The notes below the pieces were generated by a model. It saw only the letters and a program-made list of their open reading frames with translations, searched no databases and had not been told where the DNA came from. The translations under genes were made by a program, and so were the position numbers. From assembly GCA_946122785.1 (NCBI GenBank), contig CAMGYJ010000008.1:20547475-20611474 (forward strand): a DNA stretch of 64,000 nt, in the 5' to 3' direction. Each line of letters opens with the position of its first letter. Positions within the stretch are counted from its first letter, which is position 1. Origin of the DNA: Linum tenue (Eukaryota > Streptophyta > Magnoliopsida > Malpighiales > Linaceae). Positions 47,331 through 57,358 of the stretch are shown in pieces.

Positions 47331-49030
47331 ATGGAACACTACTTGCCGAACTCGACATGCCTCTTCCCCTCCGCCTCCGCCTCCGCCTCCATCCCTTTCC
47401 TCCTCCTCCTCATCGCACTATTCACCGGCGCCGTGGTGGTGGCAGCCACCAGAAAGAGCAAAACCTCTCCGCCACCTCATAACCTGCCTCCGGGGCCATG
47501 GAAGCTCCCGATCATAGGAAACCTCCACCAACTGGCGGGTCCGGTGCCGACCCACCGCCGCCTCCGAGACATGGCCAAGGACCACGGCCCCGTGATGCGG
47601 CTCCAGCTCGGGGAGCTGCCGCACGTCATCGTCTCCTCCGCGGCAGCGGCCAAGGACGTCTTGAAAACCCACGACGCGGCTCTCGCTTCCAGGCCGTACC
47701 TTCTGGCCGCCGACATCCTCTTCTACGGCCGCAAGGGGATAACCTTCACCCCTTCCGGCGAGTACTGGCGCCGGATGCGCAAGATCTGCACCGCCGAGCT
47801 GCTCAGCACCAGGCGCGTCCTCTCTTATCGTTCGATAAGAGAGGACGAGCTGTCCGGCAGCCTGGTGCAGCGCATCTCGACTTCAGCTGGCCGAGTTGTC
47901 AACTTGGGAGAGACCCTTTTCTGGGTCTCGAACCGCGTGATTGCCAGGTCAGCTTTCGGCGTGGTTAAGGAGAATGCGGAATCGTTTATGGACGTGGTGA
48001 ACAGTATTTCTGACCAGTTGGGTGGTTTGGCCGTCTCCGATTTGTACCCTTCCGTCAAATTTCTCCCTGCGTTGACCGGATTCAGAGCGGAGCTCACCCG
48101 CCTGCATCGAGAAGCCGACGGTTTGCTGGAGGAGATAATCAACGAGCACAAGGAGAAAAGAAGACAACTCAACAAGGGAGAATATTCTTGTGAACAAGTA
48201 GATTCAACGGAGAATCTTGTTGACGTTCTCCTGGATCTCCAAGAAAATTGTACTGACGTGGAGTCTCCATTGACCATTGACAACATCAAAGCAGTCGCTA
48301 CAGTAAGACTTTTCACTTGAAAAATAATGAATTACTACGTACCTCCATGCATATATGCGTTGTTGTTGTTGTTGTTTCTGTAAACATGTGTTTTTACAAA
48401 ATGTGCCATCAGGAATTGCTCCTGGCAGGCAGCGGAACCTCGCCGGTGACAATAGAGTGGACCATGTCAGAAATTATGAGCAATCCAAGAGTATTAGCAA
48501 AAGTGCAGGAAGAAGTTCGTCGCGCCTTCCGTGGGAAAGGGAAAGTCGGCGAAGAAGGGTTGGATGAGTTGGTGTACTTGGATGCAGTCATCAAGGAGGC
48601 CTTGAGACTGCACCCTGATGGTCCTTTGCTAGCTCCGAGAGAAAGTCAAGAAGATGTGGTTGTTGGTGGGTACCTGGTCCCCGCCAGAACCAAAGTCATG
48701 GTCAACGTTTGGGCGATTGGGCGAGACAAAAGCTCTTGGGATGATGCCGATACGTTTTACCCGGAGAGATTCTTTGATTGTGCGGTGGACTACAAGGGGA
48801 AGGATTTCGAGTTCCTTCCGTTTGGGGCAGGAAGGAGAATGTGTGCTGGAATTTCATTTGGAATGGGTATTGTTAAACTCGGACTAGCGAATTTGCTCTA
48901 TCATTTTGACTGGGAACTCCCAGCCGGAATGAAGTCGAGCGATCTAGACATGACGGAGCGTTTTGGGCTTACCTTACGCAGAAACTGTCCGTTGTGTTTG
49001 ATCCCAATTGCATACAATTCCGTATCATGA
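47331..49030 (+). CDS. cytochrome P450, CYP71 clan (CYP71D-like) with altered I-helix, 2 exons
   Basis: Exons 47331-48302 and 48413-49030, with a 110-bp phase-0 intron (GCTACA|GTAAGA; GCCATCAG), give 529 aa. Signal anchor FLLLLIALFTGAVVVAA, hinge LPPGPWKLPIIGN, C-helix WRRMRK, ExxR KEALR (E386), YPERF, and haem loop FGAGRRMCAG (Cys468) are intact. The I-helix reads AGSGTS (about residues 329-334): the acidic residue of the usual (A/G)Gx(D/E)T(T/S) is Gly, a change reachable by one base (GAA to GGA). This could alter oxygen activation, as in P450s that isomerise or dehydrate rather than hydroxylate, or mark a failing gene. It resembles the neighbour at 44572 but is clearly diverged, so an old tandem inversion is likely. 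Confidence 0.88.
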
Positions 49031-49386
49031 CTTTCTTTGTATTAGCTTACTAGGTATGAAATAAGTTTATCAACTTCTTTACGCTTGGATCAGGTGACTG
49101 ATCCTATAGCTTGGCTTGCTTGTCCTCTCACTGCAGGGATTTAATTTGCGCTTGATTTTCGTTGTTAATTGTGTGATACGAATAATTAGACTTATTTGTT
49201 TGGCAACCTTGTGGCTTGTGGTACTCGTATGTGGCTCTGCCCTTTTGTTTCTTCAAAATTGGAGATGAAAGCAAATTAAAGCAGTTGTAAGAGAAAATTA
49301 AAGTCTTTGATGGATAAAGATGGAATTGTAAAGTTCTACATTACGAGTGACTCAAATTATGAAGGCATATTCAGGTTACATACAAG

Positions 49387-50941
49387 ATGTCGGCGTTTAT
49401 AAAGGACTTTAGGCCTATTAGCCTCATTGGCAGCTTGAACAAATTAATCAGCAAAGTCCTTTTTGCTAGAATTCAGCCACTCGTTAAGTCCATTATCTCG
49501 TATCACCAGTTTGCTGGAGTCAAAGGGCGACAGAGCCATGAAGCGAATTTCATTGCCAATGAGGTACTCGACAGTAGGAAGAGGAGTGGTAAACCAGGTC
49601 TGATCCTAAAGCTTGACATTGAGAAAGCTTTTGATTCTGTCAATTGGAACTGTCTGTTTAATATCGTTAGATCTATGGGCTTTAATCAGAAATTCCATAA
49701 GTGGATCAAAGGTATAGTTTCTCAATCGAAATTATCGGTTTTGGTCAATGGAGAAGCAACCGGTTTTTTCAGCATGGAAAGGGGCCTCGAACAAGGTGAT
49801 TCGCTGTCCCCCTTTTTGTTCAACTTAGTTATGGACATCCTGGCGTTTATGTTGGACGCAGCTAATGCAGCAGGACTCTTGTCGGGCTTCTACTTCGATG
49901 AAGATAGGCGCAGAGGGGAAGTTTCACATATCCTGTATGCCGATGATGCTGTTATCTTCTGTGATGCCACGGAACATGAAGTAACTAACCTGTTAGCGGT
50001 TCTGTTGTGCTTTCAAAGTGTCACTGGCCTTAAGGTAAATCTTGAAAAGAGCAAATTATTCCCTGTTGGGGAGGTGCCTCATCTGGATAGATTGGCTGAC
50101 CTCTTATGTTGTGATTGGGATTTTCTCCCAACAATTTATCTTGGGCTTCCTCTTGGGGCTTCACCAACCTCTGGTACCATTTGGAACCCCTTGATCTCTC
50201 GTGTTCAGAGCAGGCTTCAAGGTTGGAAAGGGAGGTTCTTGTCCATTGGCGGCAGATTGGTTCTTATCAAGTCGGTTCTCGCAAGCCAACCGACGTATCT
50301 TTGTTCCCTTTATCGTGCTCCTACCCACGTTGTGCAGACTATCGAGAAGCTGCAGTGCTCATTCCTCTGGTCCGGGTCTCAGGAGCAGAACAAGTTCCAT
50401 CTTGTCTCCTGGGATCGTTGTAAACAACCTAAGAAATGGGGTGGGCTTGGTATTCCGGATTTCAAAAGGCATAATACCGCTCTTTTGTCAAAATGGTGGT
50501 GGAAGTTTGCCTGTGGGGACTCTTGGTGGAAGGATCTAATGCGAATCAAATATCCAAATGAGGATTCGCAATGGATGCCAGGTAAACCTCTATCCCCGGT
50601 AGGTTGCAGTCCTTGGTCACAAGTTTACAAAGTGAAAGAGGAATTCTGGAAGTTTGCAGTAATCAGTCCGGGTTCAGGGGATTGCATCTCCTTTTGGAGA
50701 GATCGGTGGGTAAAAGGAGTTACTCTTGCGGATTGCTTTCCGAGAGGTGCGGCTGCCGCTGTCAATCCCCGTGCAAGACTATCTGATATCCTTTTAAGAA
50801 TCGATGAGTGTGTTTATTGGGATATTTCCTTTAAATTTCAGTTAAGGGGGGGTGCTGAGAGGGAAAGGGAGAGGCTTGTGAATCTTATTAATAACCATAT
50901 TCCTTTGTTAGCAGCAGGCCATGACAAGATCACTTGGTTAC
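49387..50941 (+). pseudogene. LINE reverse transcriptase (first part)
   Basis: Open for 518 codons. RT motifs are FRPISLIGSLNKLISKVL, LKLDIEKAFDSV, GLEQGDSLSPFLF, the catalytic YADDAV, then TIYLGLPLG and GWKGRFLSIGGRLVLIKSVL, followed by the WGGLGIPDF and SFWRDRW segments before the zinc-binding region. The endonuclease and first RT motifs are missing (5' truncation). The open frame past 50941 is inside the Ty3 LTR and is not LINE sequence. Confidence 0.85.
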
Positions 50942-51259
50942 TGATGGGGACGTCGACGACGTCCATGCTTAAGCATGCAACGTACCAGAAGCTTGTTTTG
51001 TTTTATTGTCGGTTCCTTTTCTTTATTTGCTTTGGACTTTTATTTGATGTAATTGTCGGTTCCTTTTCTTTATTTGCTTTGGACTTGGAGTCTTGTTAGC
51101 CTTCTATTTAAAGGCTGTCGGTCTGTACGTTTGAGTCAGTTTTCGGAATTGGAATAAAAGAAGAAAAGAGGAGTCTTTCCTCGCATACATCGTCTCTCGG
51201 GCATTCGTGGAATCAACGAGTAACGATAACCCGACCCCCATCGCACGCACGCTGCATCA
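50942..51259 (+). repeat. 5' LTR (318 bp)
   Basis: Contains a tandem pair of a 35-bp unit starting ATTGTCGGTTCC (51005-51039 and 51052-51086), a TATTTAAA box near 51108, and GAATAAAAG. The first bases GACGTCGACGACGTC and AAGCATGC are palindromic. TG..CA ends are intact. Confidence 0.95.
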
Positions 51260-51262
51260 TAT

Positions 51263-51275
51263 TGGTATCCAGAGC
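51263..51275 (+). other. primer-binding site (initiator tRNA-Met type)
   Basis: TGGTATCCAGAGC lies three bases after the 5' LTR. It matches the common plant site TGGTATCAGAGC except for one extra C, which may weaken priming. Confidence 0.7.
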
Positions 51276-51292
51276 CCGGTTGATCTGGAGGA

Positions 51293-53350
51293 ATGCCGCC
51301 CCGCCGGGCAGCGCGACATGCGACCGCGGAGGATGGCGACTTCGCTGATATACGACGTGAGAACGCCGACGTTCGCCGCGACAAAGACGAGCTGCGTCGC
51401 CAGGTGGAGGTTTTGACTCAGCGGCTGGACGAAGTCGTACAGATGCAACGCCAATATGATGACATTACCGTCGTCGATGAGAATCCCTTCGCTAGGTTAC
51501 GGAATCAGTCCCCTGAACGCCCCAACCACCGTTGGGAGCAGGGCTTTAGGGTGGAAGTTCCCCAGTTCGATGGCAGCATGAAACCGGAAGAGGTAATCGA
51601 CTGGCTGTCTCAGGTTGAGGAAATTCTGGACTTCAAGGAAGTTCCCGATGATCGGCGCGTTTCTTTGGTCACGACTCGATTATATGGGCGTGCACAAGCA
51701 TGGTGGCAACAATTGAAACTCACCAGGACTCGGCAAGGCAAGGAGAAGATTGCGAGCTGGAACAAGTTCAGGAAGCACTTGAAGTCGGCATTCTTACCTT
51801 ATAACTTTGATCGGGAGTTGTACCAGCGATTCCAAAATCTCCGCCAGGGTAATCGCACGGTAGATGAGTATTCGACAGAATTCTATTCGTTCTTGGCACG
51901 GGTCGATATTAACGAGTCGCCCCTACAACTAGTCTTCCGATATATTGGTGGATTACGCCTACAGCTGCAGGACGTACTGAACATGTTTGATCCCGTGAAC
52001 GTCGCGGAAGCTCAGCAACGGGCAACTCAGGCTGAGAGGCAGCTAGCGCGACGTGGTTTTAGCAACTCCAGGCCACCAGTCGGCGCCTCCAACAGACCCG
52101 ACTCTCTACCTCCACCGGTGCGCGAAGGGAATAATCCCCCATCATGGCGAAGCGCACCCAGCAACCAGCAAGGGAGTCCAGGAGTATTGCGGTGTTTCAG
52201 TTGTGGCGAAGTCGGCCATCGACAAGCAGAGTGCCGGAACCCGAAGACGGCCGCACGTGGACTTTTCTCTGACGAAACCACCGTGGACCCAGACCCTTTG
52301 GTGGACTCCCAACCGGTATATGACACTTATGAAGAGGCGGAAGAAGTTGTCTCGGGTGATGTGGGGCCTCTTCTCGTGCTCCGGCGATCCTGTTTGACTC
52401 CACGCCTCCCGGACCACGAGTGGTTGCGAAACAACCTCTTCCATTCCACGTGCACCATAGGCGGTAAGGTATGCTCGTTCATTATCGACGCCGGCAGCTG
52501 TGAGAATGTGATAGCTGAAGTGGCAGTGTCCAAACTGGGATTGGAAACAGAGGATCGTCCTAAGCCATACCGTCTTTCCTGGCTTAGCCAAGGTACTGAC
52601 GTAACTGTGTCTAAACGAGTACTTGTGAACTTTTCGGTGGGTGCAACATATCGTGATGCTGTCTATTGTGACGTGGTCCCCATGGACGCGTGCCACCTGC
52701 TCCTCGGCCGGCCGTGGCAGTATGACAATTCAGTTATTCATGACGGGCGTGCTAATACCTATTCGTTCCTGTTCCGGGGAACCAAAATTGTGCTGATGCC
52801 GACCAAGCCCAAGGGTGGGCCTACTCCCTCTCCTAAAGTGATATCCCCAACTACTCTGTTGTCTAGAGGCCCGTTCCAAGAAGCAATGAGGGAAGCTGGT
52901 ATGGTTCTCGTCGTGTGCTGCGCATTACAGGCGAGTGGAGCACCAACTCGTGTCCCCGAGTCTGCTCAACCCCTACTCCAAGAGTTTGCCGATGTGTTCC
53001 CGGCCAACCTGCCCAGTGAGCTGCCACCGTTGCGGGACATCCAACATCACATCGACCTGGTTCCCGGTGCGGCCCTACCCAACCGTCCACACTACCGCAT
53101 GAGTCCGCAAGAACATGAGGAGCTCCGACGCCAGGTCGAGGACCTCTTATCCAAGGGCCACATTCGGGAGAGTCTCAGTCCTTGCGCCGTACCCGCCTTG
53201 CTCACACCAAAAAAAGACGGGTCCTGGCGCATGTGCGTTGATAGCCGAGCCATCAACAAAATCACAGTTCGGTATCGGTTTCCCATTCCCCGCCTCGACG
53301 ATTTGCTCGATCAACTGGGGGTGCTTCTGTGTTCAGTAAGCTTGATTTGA
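51293..53350 (+). CDS. Ty3 gag-protease-RT polyprotein, first part (frameshifted)
   Basis: Starts MPPRRAARHATAEDGD with a coiled-coil-like stretch (RRENADVRRDKDELRRQVEV), then the retrotransposon gag region (WLSQVEEIL, AWWQQL, YQRFQNLRQG), a CCHC knuckle CFSCGEVGHRQAEC (residues about 301-314), an aspartic protease site IIDAGSCENV (about 395; Ala replaces the usual Thr/Ser after the catalytic Asp) with LLLGRPWQYD, and the first RT motifs (PKKDGSWRMCVDSRAINK). At about 53318, within a run of five Gs, the frame shifts by one base and this ORF ends after 24 further bases. The frame continues in the ORF from 53329. A single-base deletion is the simplest reading. Confidence 0.85.
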   Translation: MPPRRAARHATAEDGDFADIRRENADVRRDKDELRRQVEVLTQRLDEVVQMQRQYDDITVVDENPFARLRNQSPERPNHRWEQGFRVEVPQFDGSMKPEEVIDWLSQVEEILDFKEVPDDRRVSLVTTRLYGRAQAWWQQLKLTRTRQGKEKIASWNKFRKHLKSAFLPYNFDRELYQRFQNLRQGNRTVDEYSTEFYSFLARVDINESPLQLVFRYIGGLRLQLQDVLNMFDPVNVAEAQQRATQAERQLARRGFSNSRPPVGASNRPDSLPPPVREGNNPPSWRSAPSNQQGSPGVLRCFSCGEVGHRQAECRNPKTAARGLFSDETTVDPDPLVDSQPVYDTYEEAEEVVSGDVGPLLVLRRSCLTPRLPDHEWLRNNLFHSTCTIGGKVCSFIIDAGSCENVIAEVAVSKLGLETEDRPKPYRLSWLSQGTDVTVSKRVLVNFSVGATYRDAVYCDVVPMDACHLLLGRPWQYDNSVIHDGRANTYSFLFRGTKIVLMPTKPKGGPTPSPKVISPTTLLSRGPFQEAMREAGMVLVVCCALQASGAPTRVPESAQPLLQEFADVFPANLPSELPPLRDIQHHIDLVPGAALPNRPHYRMSPQEHEELRRQVEDLLSKGHIRESLSPCAVPALLTPKKDGSWRMCVDSRAINKITVRYRFPIPRLDDLLDQLGVLLCSVSLI

Positions 53351-55521
53351 AGAGTGGGTATCACCAGATTCGCATTCGCATGGGCGATGAATGGAAGACG
53401 GCGTTCAAAACTCGAGAGGGCTTGTTCGAGTGGCTCGTTATGCCTTTCGGCCTATCCAATGCACCAAGTACATTCATACGAGTGATGAATCAAGTTCTAC
53501 GGCCATTTATTGGTAAGTGTGTTGTCGTTTATTTCGATGACATATTGATCTATAGTGCTAATGCCCAGGTTCATCTAGAGCATCTCCGTGACGTCCTAGT
53601 GGTTCTCCGTCGTGAGAAGTTTTATGCGGCCACGAATAAATGCGAATTCCTCTCTCCATCCATCCAGTCCCTCGGCTACGTGGTCTCGCGAGACGGCCTC
53701 AAAGTTGATCCCAGCAAGGTTCAGGCTGTGGCACAGTGGCCACGACCATCATCGATCACAGAGGTCCGCAGTTTTCATGGGCTGGCCTCATTCTACCGGC
53801 GATTCATTCCTCATTTCAGCGGCATCATGGCTCCTTTGACGGATTGTATCCGCGGTTCTAAGTTCCAGTGGACGCCAGATGCCGAGGCGGCATTCCTTGA
53901 AATCAAGCAGCGCCTAGTAGCCGCCCCTATTCTGGTTCTCCCGGATTTTGGACAACCCTTTGAGTTGCATTGCGACGCGTCTCAGACCGGGATTGGTGCG
54001 GTTCTTAGCCAAGCTGGTCGTCCCGTAGCCTACTTCAGTGAAAAGCTAGCCGGCGCCAAGCTCCGCTTTAGCACGTACGATGTTGAGTTCTATGCGGTAG
54101 TTCAAGCCATCAAGCATTGGCGGCATTATTTATTTCACCGTGAGTTCATTTTATACACCGATCATGATTCCCTCAATGCATCTCGGCGCCGTCGTGGATT
54201 GCTGGCCGAGATGCGAGTGCAAGTCCCCTGTTTCGACTCCTTCATGGAGCTTTATGTGGATGACCCCTTTTTTTCCCAGATTTTGGATCGCATACAGCAA
54301 GGGGATCCGACCGGTTTTGTACTCGAGGATGGGTTCCTGTTCCGAGGTGTCCAACTATGCGTTCCGACTTGCAGCCTCCGTCTGAAGATGCTCCAGGAAG
54401 TTCACAATGAAGGCCATGTGGGTCGAGATCGTACCTTTCAGCTCCTCGCCGCATCGTACTTTTGGCCATCTATGCGAAAGGAGGTCGGTCGGTACGTGGC
54501 GCGTTGTCGTATCTGTCAGTTGGCAAAAGGAGCTGCCACTAATGCCGGCTTATATCTTCCCCTGCCTATTCCGTTACAGCCATGGTCCGACGTAAGTATG
54601 GATTTTGTTCTTGGCCTTCCCCGCACCCAGCGTGGTTCGGATTCTATCTTTGTCGTTGTGGATCGCTTTTCCAAGATGGTTCATTTCCTGCCATGTAAGA
54701 AGACGTCGGATGCTGTGGCGGTGGCCCACCTTTATTTTCGTGACATTTATCGGCAGCATGGAATCCCTGCTTCCATCGTGTCTGATCGCGACTCTCGTTT
54801 CGTTGGTCATTTTTGGAGGAGTTTGTGGCGTATGGTCAATACACAGTTGAACTTTAGCAGTGCCTACCATCCACAAACTGATGGCCAGACTGAGGTTGTT
54901 AATCGCTCATTGGGTAATCTTTTGCGGAGTTTAGTGGGGGATCACCCCAAAGCTTGGGATCACAAGCTTCCGCAGGCTGAATTTGCACATAATCGGGCGG
55001 TTAATCGTTCCACCGGACTGTCGCCTTTCCAGGTTGTTTACGGGCTCCTTCCTCGCGGGCCACTCGATTTACTCAGTCTTCCCAGCAAGGTCCGTAACCA
55101 CACGACGGGTGCCGAATTTGTTGAACAGCTCACCCACATCCATCGTACCACCCATGACCGGCTGGTGGCGTCTACTGCGGCCTACAAGGTTGCCGCTGAT
55201 CGGCGCCGGCGGGCGGTTGACTTCCAGGTGGGTGACTTCGTCTGGGCCATCCTCACCAAAGATCGGTTCCCTGCTCGTGACTACAGCAAGCTCGCCTCCA
55301 AGAAGCTTGGTCCGGTTGAGATCGTTGAGAAAATCAACCCCAATGCGTATCGCCTGCGCTTACCTGCTCATATCCGCACTTCTGATGTGTTTAATGTGAA
55401 GCACCTCATTCCTTTTTCTGACGAATCCTCGACCGATGACGACAATGGCGGCACCGATTCGAGGCCGAATCTTTTCGGCCCAGGGGAGAATGATGGGGAC
55501 GTCGACGACGTCCATGCTTAA
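53329..55521 (+). CDS. Ty3 RT-RNase H-integrase, second part
   Basis: Continues RT from FSKLDLKSGYHQIR through YFDDILIYS, and the RNase H start LHCDASQTGIGAVLS, FYAVVQAIKHWRHY and LYTDHDSLN. At that point (about 54175) the normal RNase H end, including the last catalytic Asp of its VADALSR segment, is missing: DSLN is joined to ASRRRRGLLAEM. Integrase follows intact by eye: HHCC finger (HNEGHVGRDRTF..CRICQ), the DDE core with MDFVLGLPR, IVSDRDSRF and HPQTDGQTEVVNR, and a C-terminal GPVEIVEKINPNAYRL, FNVKHLIPF. The ATG at 53329 is internal to RT and not a natural start. The last 31 bases run into the 3' LTR. Confidence 0.85.
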   Translation: MFSKLDLKSGYHQIRIRMGDEWKTAFKTREGLFEWLVMPFGLSNAPSTFIRVMNQVLRPFIGKCVVVYFDDILIYSANAQVHLEHLRDVLVVLRREKFYAATNKCEFLSPSIQSLGYVVSRDGLKVDPSKVQAVAQWPRPSSITEVRSFHGLASFYRRFIPHFSGIMAPLTDCIRGSKFQWTPDAEAAFLEIKQRLVAAPILVLPDFGQPFELHCDASQTGIGAVLSQAGRPVAYFSEKLAGAKLRFSTYDVEFYAVVQAIKHWRHYLFHREFILYTDHDSLNASRRRRGLLAEMRVQVPCFDSFMELYVDDPFFSQILDRIQQGDPTGFVLEDGFLFRGVQLCVPTCSLRLKMLQEVHNEGHVGRDRTFQLLAASYFWPSMRKEVGRYVARCRICQLAKGAATNAGLYLPLPIPLQPWSDVSMDFVLGLPRTQRGSDSIFVVVDRFSKMVHFLPCKKTSDAVAVAHLYFRDIYRQHGIPASIVSDRDSRFVGHFWRSLWRMVNTQLNFSSAYHPQTDGQTEVVNRSLGNLLRSLVGDHPKAWDHKLPQAEFAHNRAVNRSTGLSPFQVVYGLLPRGPLDLLSLPSKVRNHTTGAEFVEQLTHIHRTTHDRLVASTAAYKVAADRRRRAVDFQVGDFVWAILTKDRFPARDYSKLASKKLGPVEIVEKINPNAYRLRLPAHIRTSDVFNVKHLIPFSDESSTDDDNGGTDSRPNLFGPGENDGDVDDVHA
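55481..55490 (+). other. polypurine tract
   Basis: CAGGGGAGAA directly before the 3' LTR; primes plus-strand synthesis in LTR retrotransposons. Confidence 0.75.
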
Positions 55522-55808
55522 GCATGCAACGTACCAGAAGCTTGTTTTGTTTTATTGTCGGTTCCTTTTCTTTATTTGCTTTGGACTTTTATTTGATGTA
55601 ATTGTCGGTTCCTTTTCTTTATTTGCTTTGGACTTGGAGTCTTGTTAGCCTTCTATTTAAAGGCTGTCGGTCTGTACGTTTGAGTCAGTTTTCGGAATTG
55701 GAATAAAAGAAGAAAAGATGAGTCTTTCCTCGCATACATCGTCTCTCGGGCATTCGTGGAATCAACGAGTAACGATAACCCGACCCCCATCGCACGCACG
55801 CTGCATCA
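55491..55808 (+). repeat. 3' LTR (318 bp)
   Basis: Same length as the 5' LTR. The only difference I see is T for G near 55719 (GAAAAGATGAG against GAAAAGAGGAG). Both copies carry the same 35-bp internal duplication, so that duplication predates this insertion. Confidence 0.95.
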
Positions 55809-55813
55809 GTTAC

Positions 55814-56453
55814 CCACCACTTCGCAGGTGTTCACTGTGCATTCCTTATATCAAGAGCTGACTCAGGAAGAAGGCAGGACTCGTACAACTGGGGTTCAGG
55901 GAGGAGATTTCCCATACAAGTCAGTCTGGTTGAGCCACGTACCATCCAAAATCTGCTTGTTTGTTTGGCTGACCTATCATCGGAAGATACTCACCCAGGA
56001 CGCACTAAAACAGAGAGGTTGGATTATGCCCAACAGGTGTCCTTTGTGCTGTGCACATGAAGAAGACCCGTCGCACTTTTTCATCACTTGCAGTTTCACT
56101 ATGATTGTCTGGAGATCATTAGTCGCTTTGTACACGTCGATGGTATTACTGCCCGTGGGGAGATTGAAGACGTCATCAAGAGCTGGGCAACTCTGAACCC
56201 GCAGAATCCTAAAGAGTGGTGCACTAGGTCAGTTCTACATGCGCTGCTGTGGTGTATTTGGAAGGAGCGGAACAATCGAATCTTTGAAGGGAGGAGCTCT
56301 ACTGAATCTATGGTGGCCTTTAAGATCGGAAACCTTATTGCAGCATGGCTCTTGTCTGCGGGTAAAATTGACAAGCAGATTGGTAAAGATTGGATACTAA
56401 AACTGAGGGAGGCTCTGCTTCACAGAACCAGACCACATGGGCCTTCCTATTAA
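55814..56453 (+). pseudogene. LINE zinc-binding and C-terminal region (second part)
   Basis: After the Ty3 element the LINE resumes with FTVHSLYQEL, then the zf-RVT domain VWLSHVPSKICLFVWLTYHR and CPLCCAHEEDPSHFFITCSF. Near 56110-56130 the frame shifts to the one that reads LHALLWCIWKERNNRIFEG and ends at 56453. The frameshift means the LINE was already defective or became so independently of the Ty3 insertion. Confidence 0.8.
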
Positions 56454-56728
56454 GCCGGTGTTGCGCTACTTCCTTGGAGTGTTTTTTGTTGTTGAGGATC
56501 CCCTGTTGTATTCTGTGTTTTCCTCTCATTTTTGCTTTTGTTTCTGTTGAGCGGGGTCTGGGTGATCTTGTTTGTTTCTTTGGGATTTTGGCTCCTTTCT
56601 TTTTGTTTGTTCTTTCCGGCTTGGAGTGTCTGGTTGCTCCTGTGCCTTGTTTCTGCTTGTTTCTATTTTGGCTTGGGCTTTCTTTAACTTTTAATTAATA
56701 AATTTCACCCTTACCAAAAAAAAAAAAA

Positions 56729-57358
56729 GATAAGATTGAACGCTCGTAGCCACCAACCGATCATACGAGCCACCAACCGATCATATGAACAATCTTGTGG
56801 TATATCATTTGAGGAAGGTCTCCACATCTCTAAATTATGGTTAACAACATGTTTTTACAAAAGATAAGGAAAAGAGAATGAATCTTCATTCCTCACGGTT
56901 ATGAAACAATCTATTGTAGGAGAGGAGGGATGAGTTAGGGTGATTACTAGATGTCGCAGAAGGATTGGATCCATGGATTAAGTGGATTGGTGAATTGATT
57001 AATGAATCCAAATGACATCAACGACTTGGATCAAAATGTAAAATTTTAAAAGTTTAGGTACTAGAATGTCATCATGAAAAATTATAACTACCAAAACATA
57101 ATTTTTCGATGTCATTTTTCGTATAAAAAATGAATTTTAGGTACCAAATTGTAAAGTATAAAAAATTATATGTAATAAACTTTAATTTGTCAACAATCCA
57201 TGAATCCACCAATCCAATTAAATTTGGATAAAATGGATTGGATTGGATTGGATTGGTGGATTGGATCATAAATTTCCACCTCTAATAAGAACATATAAAA
57301 CTAAGTACTACTTGTGGGATAAAACTAATATAAAGGTGTAATATTGAGAAGTGTCAGC
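56729..57358. other. gene-free stretch with GGATTGGATT repeats
   Basis: The part 56940-57284 has GGATTGGATTGG words at both ends and a TTTGGTACCTAA-like core, and ends ..CCACCTCTA. This resembles the motif-filled hAT-like elements, but I could not find a matching left end or a target duplication. The last 68 bases match 61907 onward (duplicated segment). Confidence 0.4.

Larger units (their letters stand above)
50942..55808 (+). mobile_element. young Ty3/gypsy retrotransposon (4,867 bp) nested in the LINE
   Basis: Two LTRs of exactly 318 bp (50942-51259 and 55491-55808) start TGATGGGGAC and end GCTGCATCA, and by eye differ at one base. A perfect 5-bp duplication GTTAC flanks the element (50937-50941 and 55809-55813). 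Order gag-protease-RT-RNase H-integrase defines Ty3/gypsy; RT and integrase sequence look chromovirus-like, but I see no chromodomain after the integrase. Two defects: a one-base frameshift in RT and an in-frame deletion of the RNase H end. It probably transposed recently, using its own proteins or those of a relative. Confidence 0.95.
49385..56728 (+). mobile_element. 5'-truncated L1-type LINE, split by a Ty3 element
   Basis: LINE coding sequence starts abruptly at about 49385, runs to 50941, is interrupted by a 4.87-kb Ty3 element, resumes at 55814 and ends with a 13-A tail (56716-56728) after a 3' UTR of about 260 bases. Without the insertion it is about 2.47 kb. I could not find its own target duplication, so the left end is approximate. 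Confidence 0.85.

Noticed and set aside
49387..51099. 570-aa LINE ORF as a single unit
   Set aside because: The last 52 codons lie in the Ty3 5' LTR, which inserted at 50941/50942.
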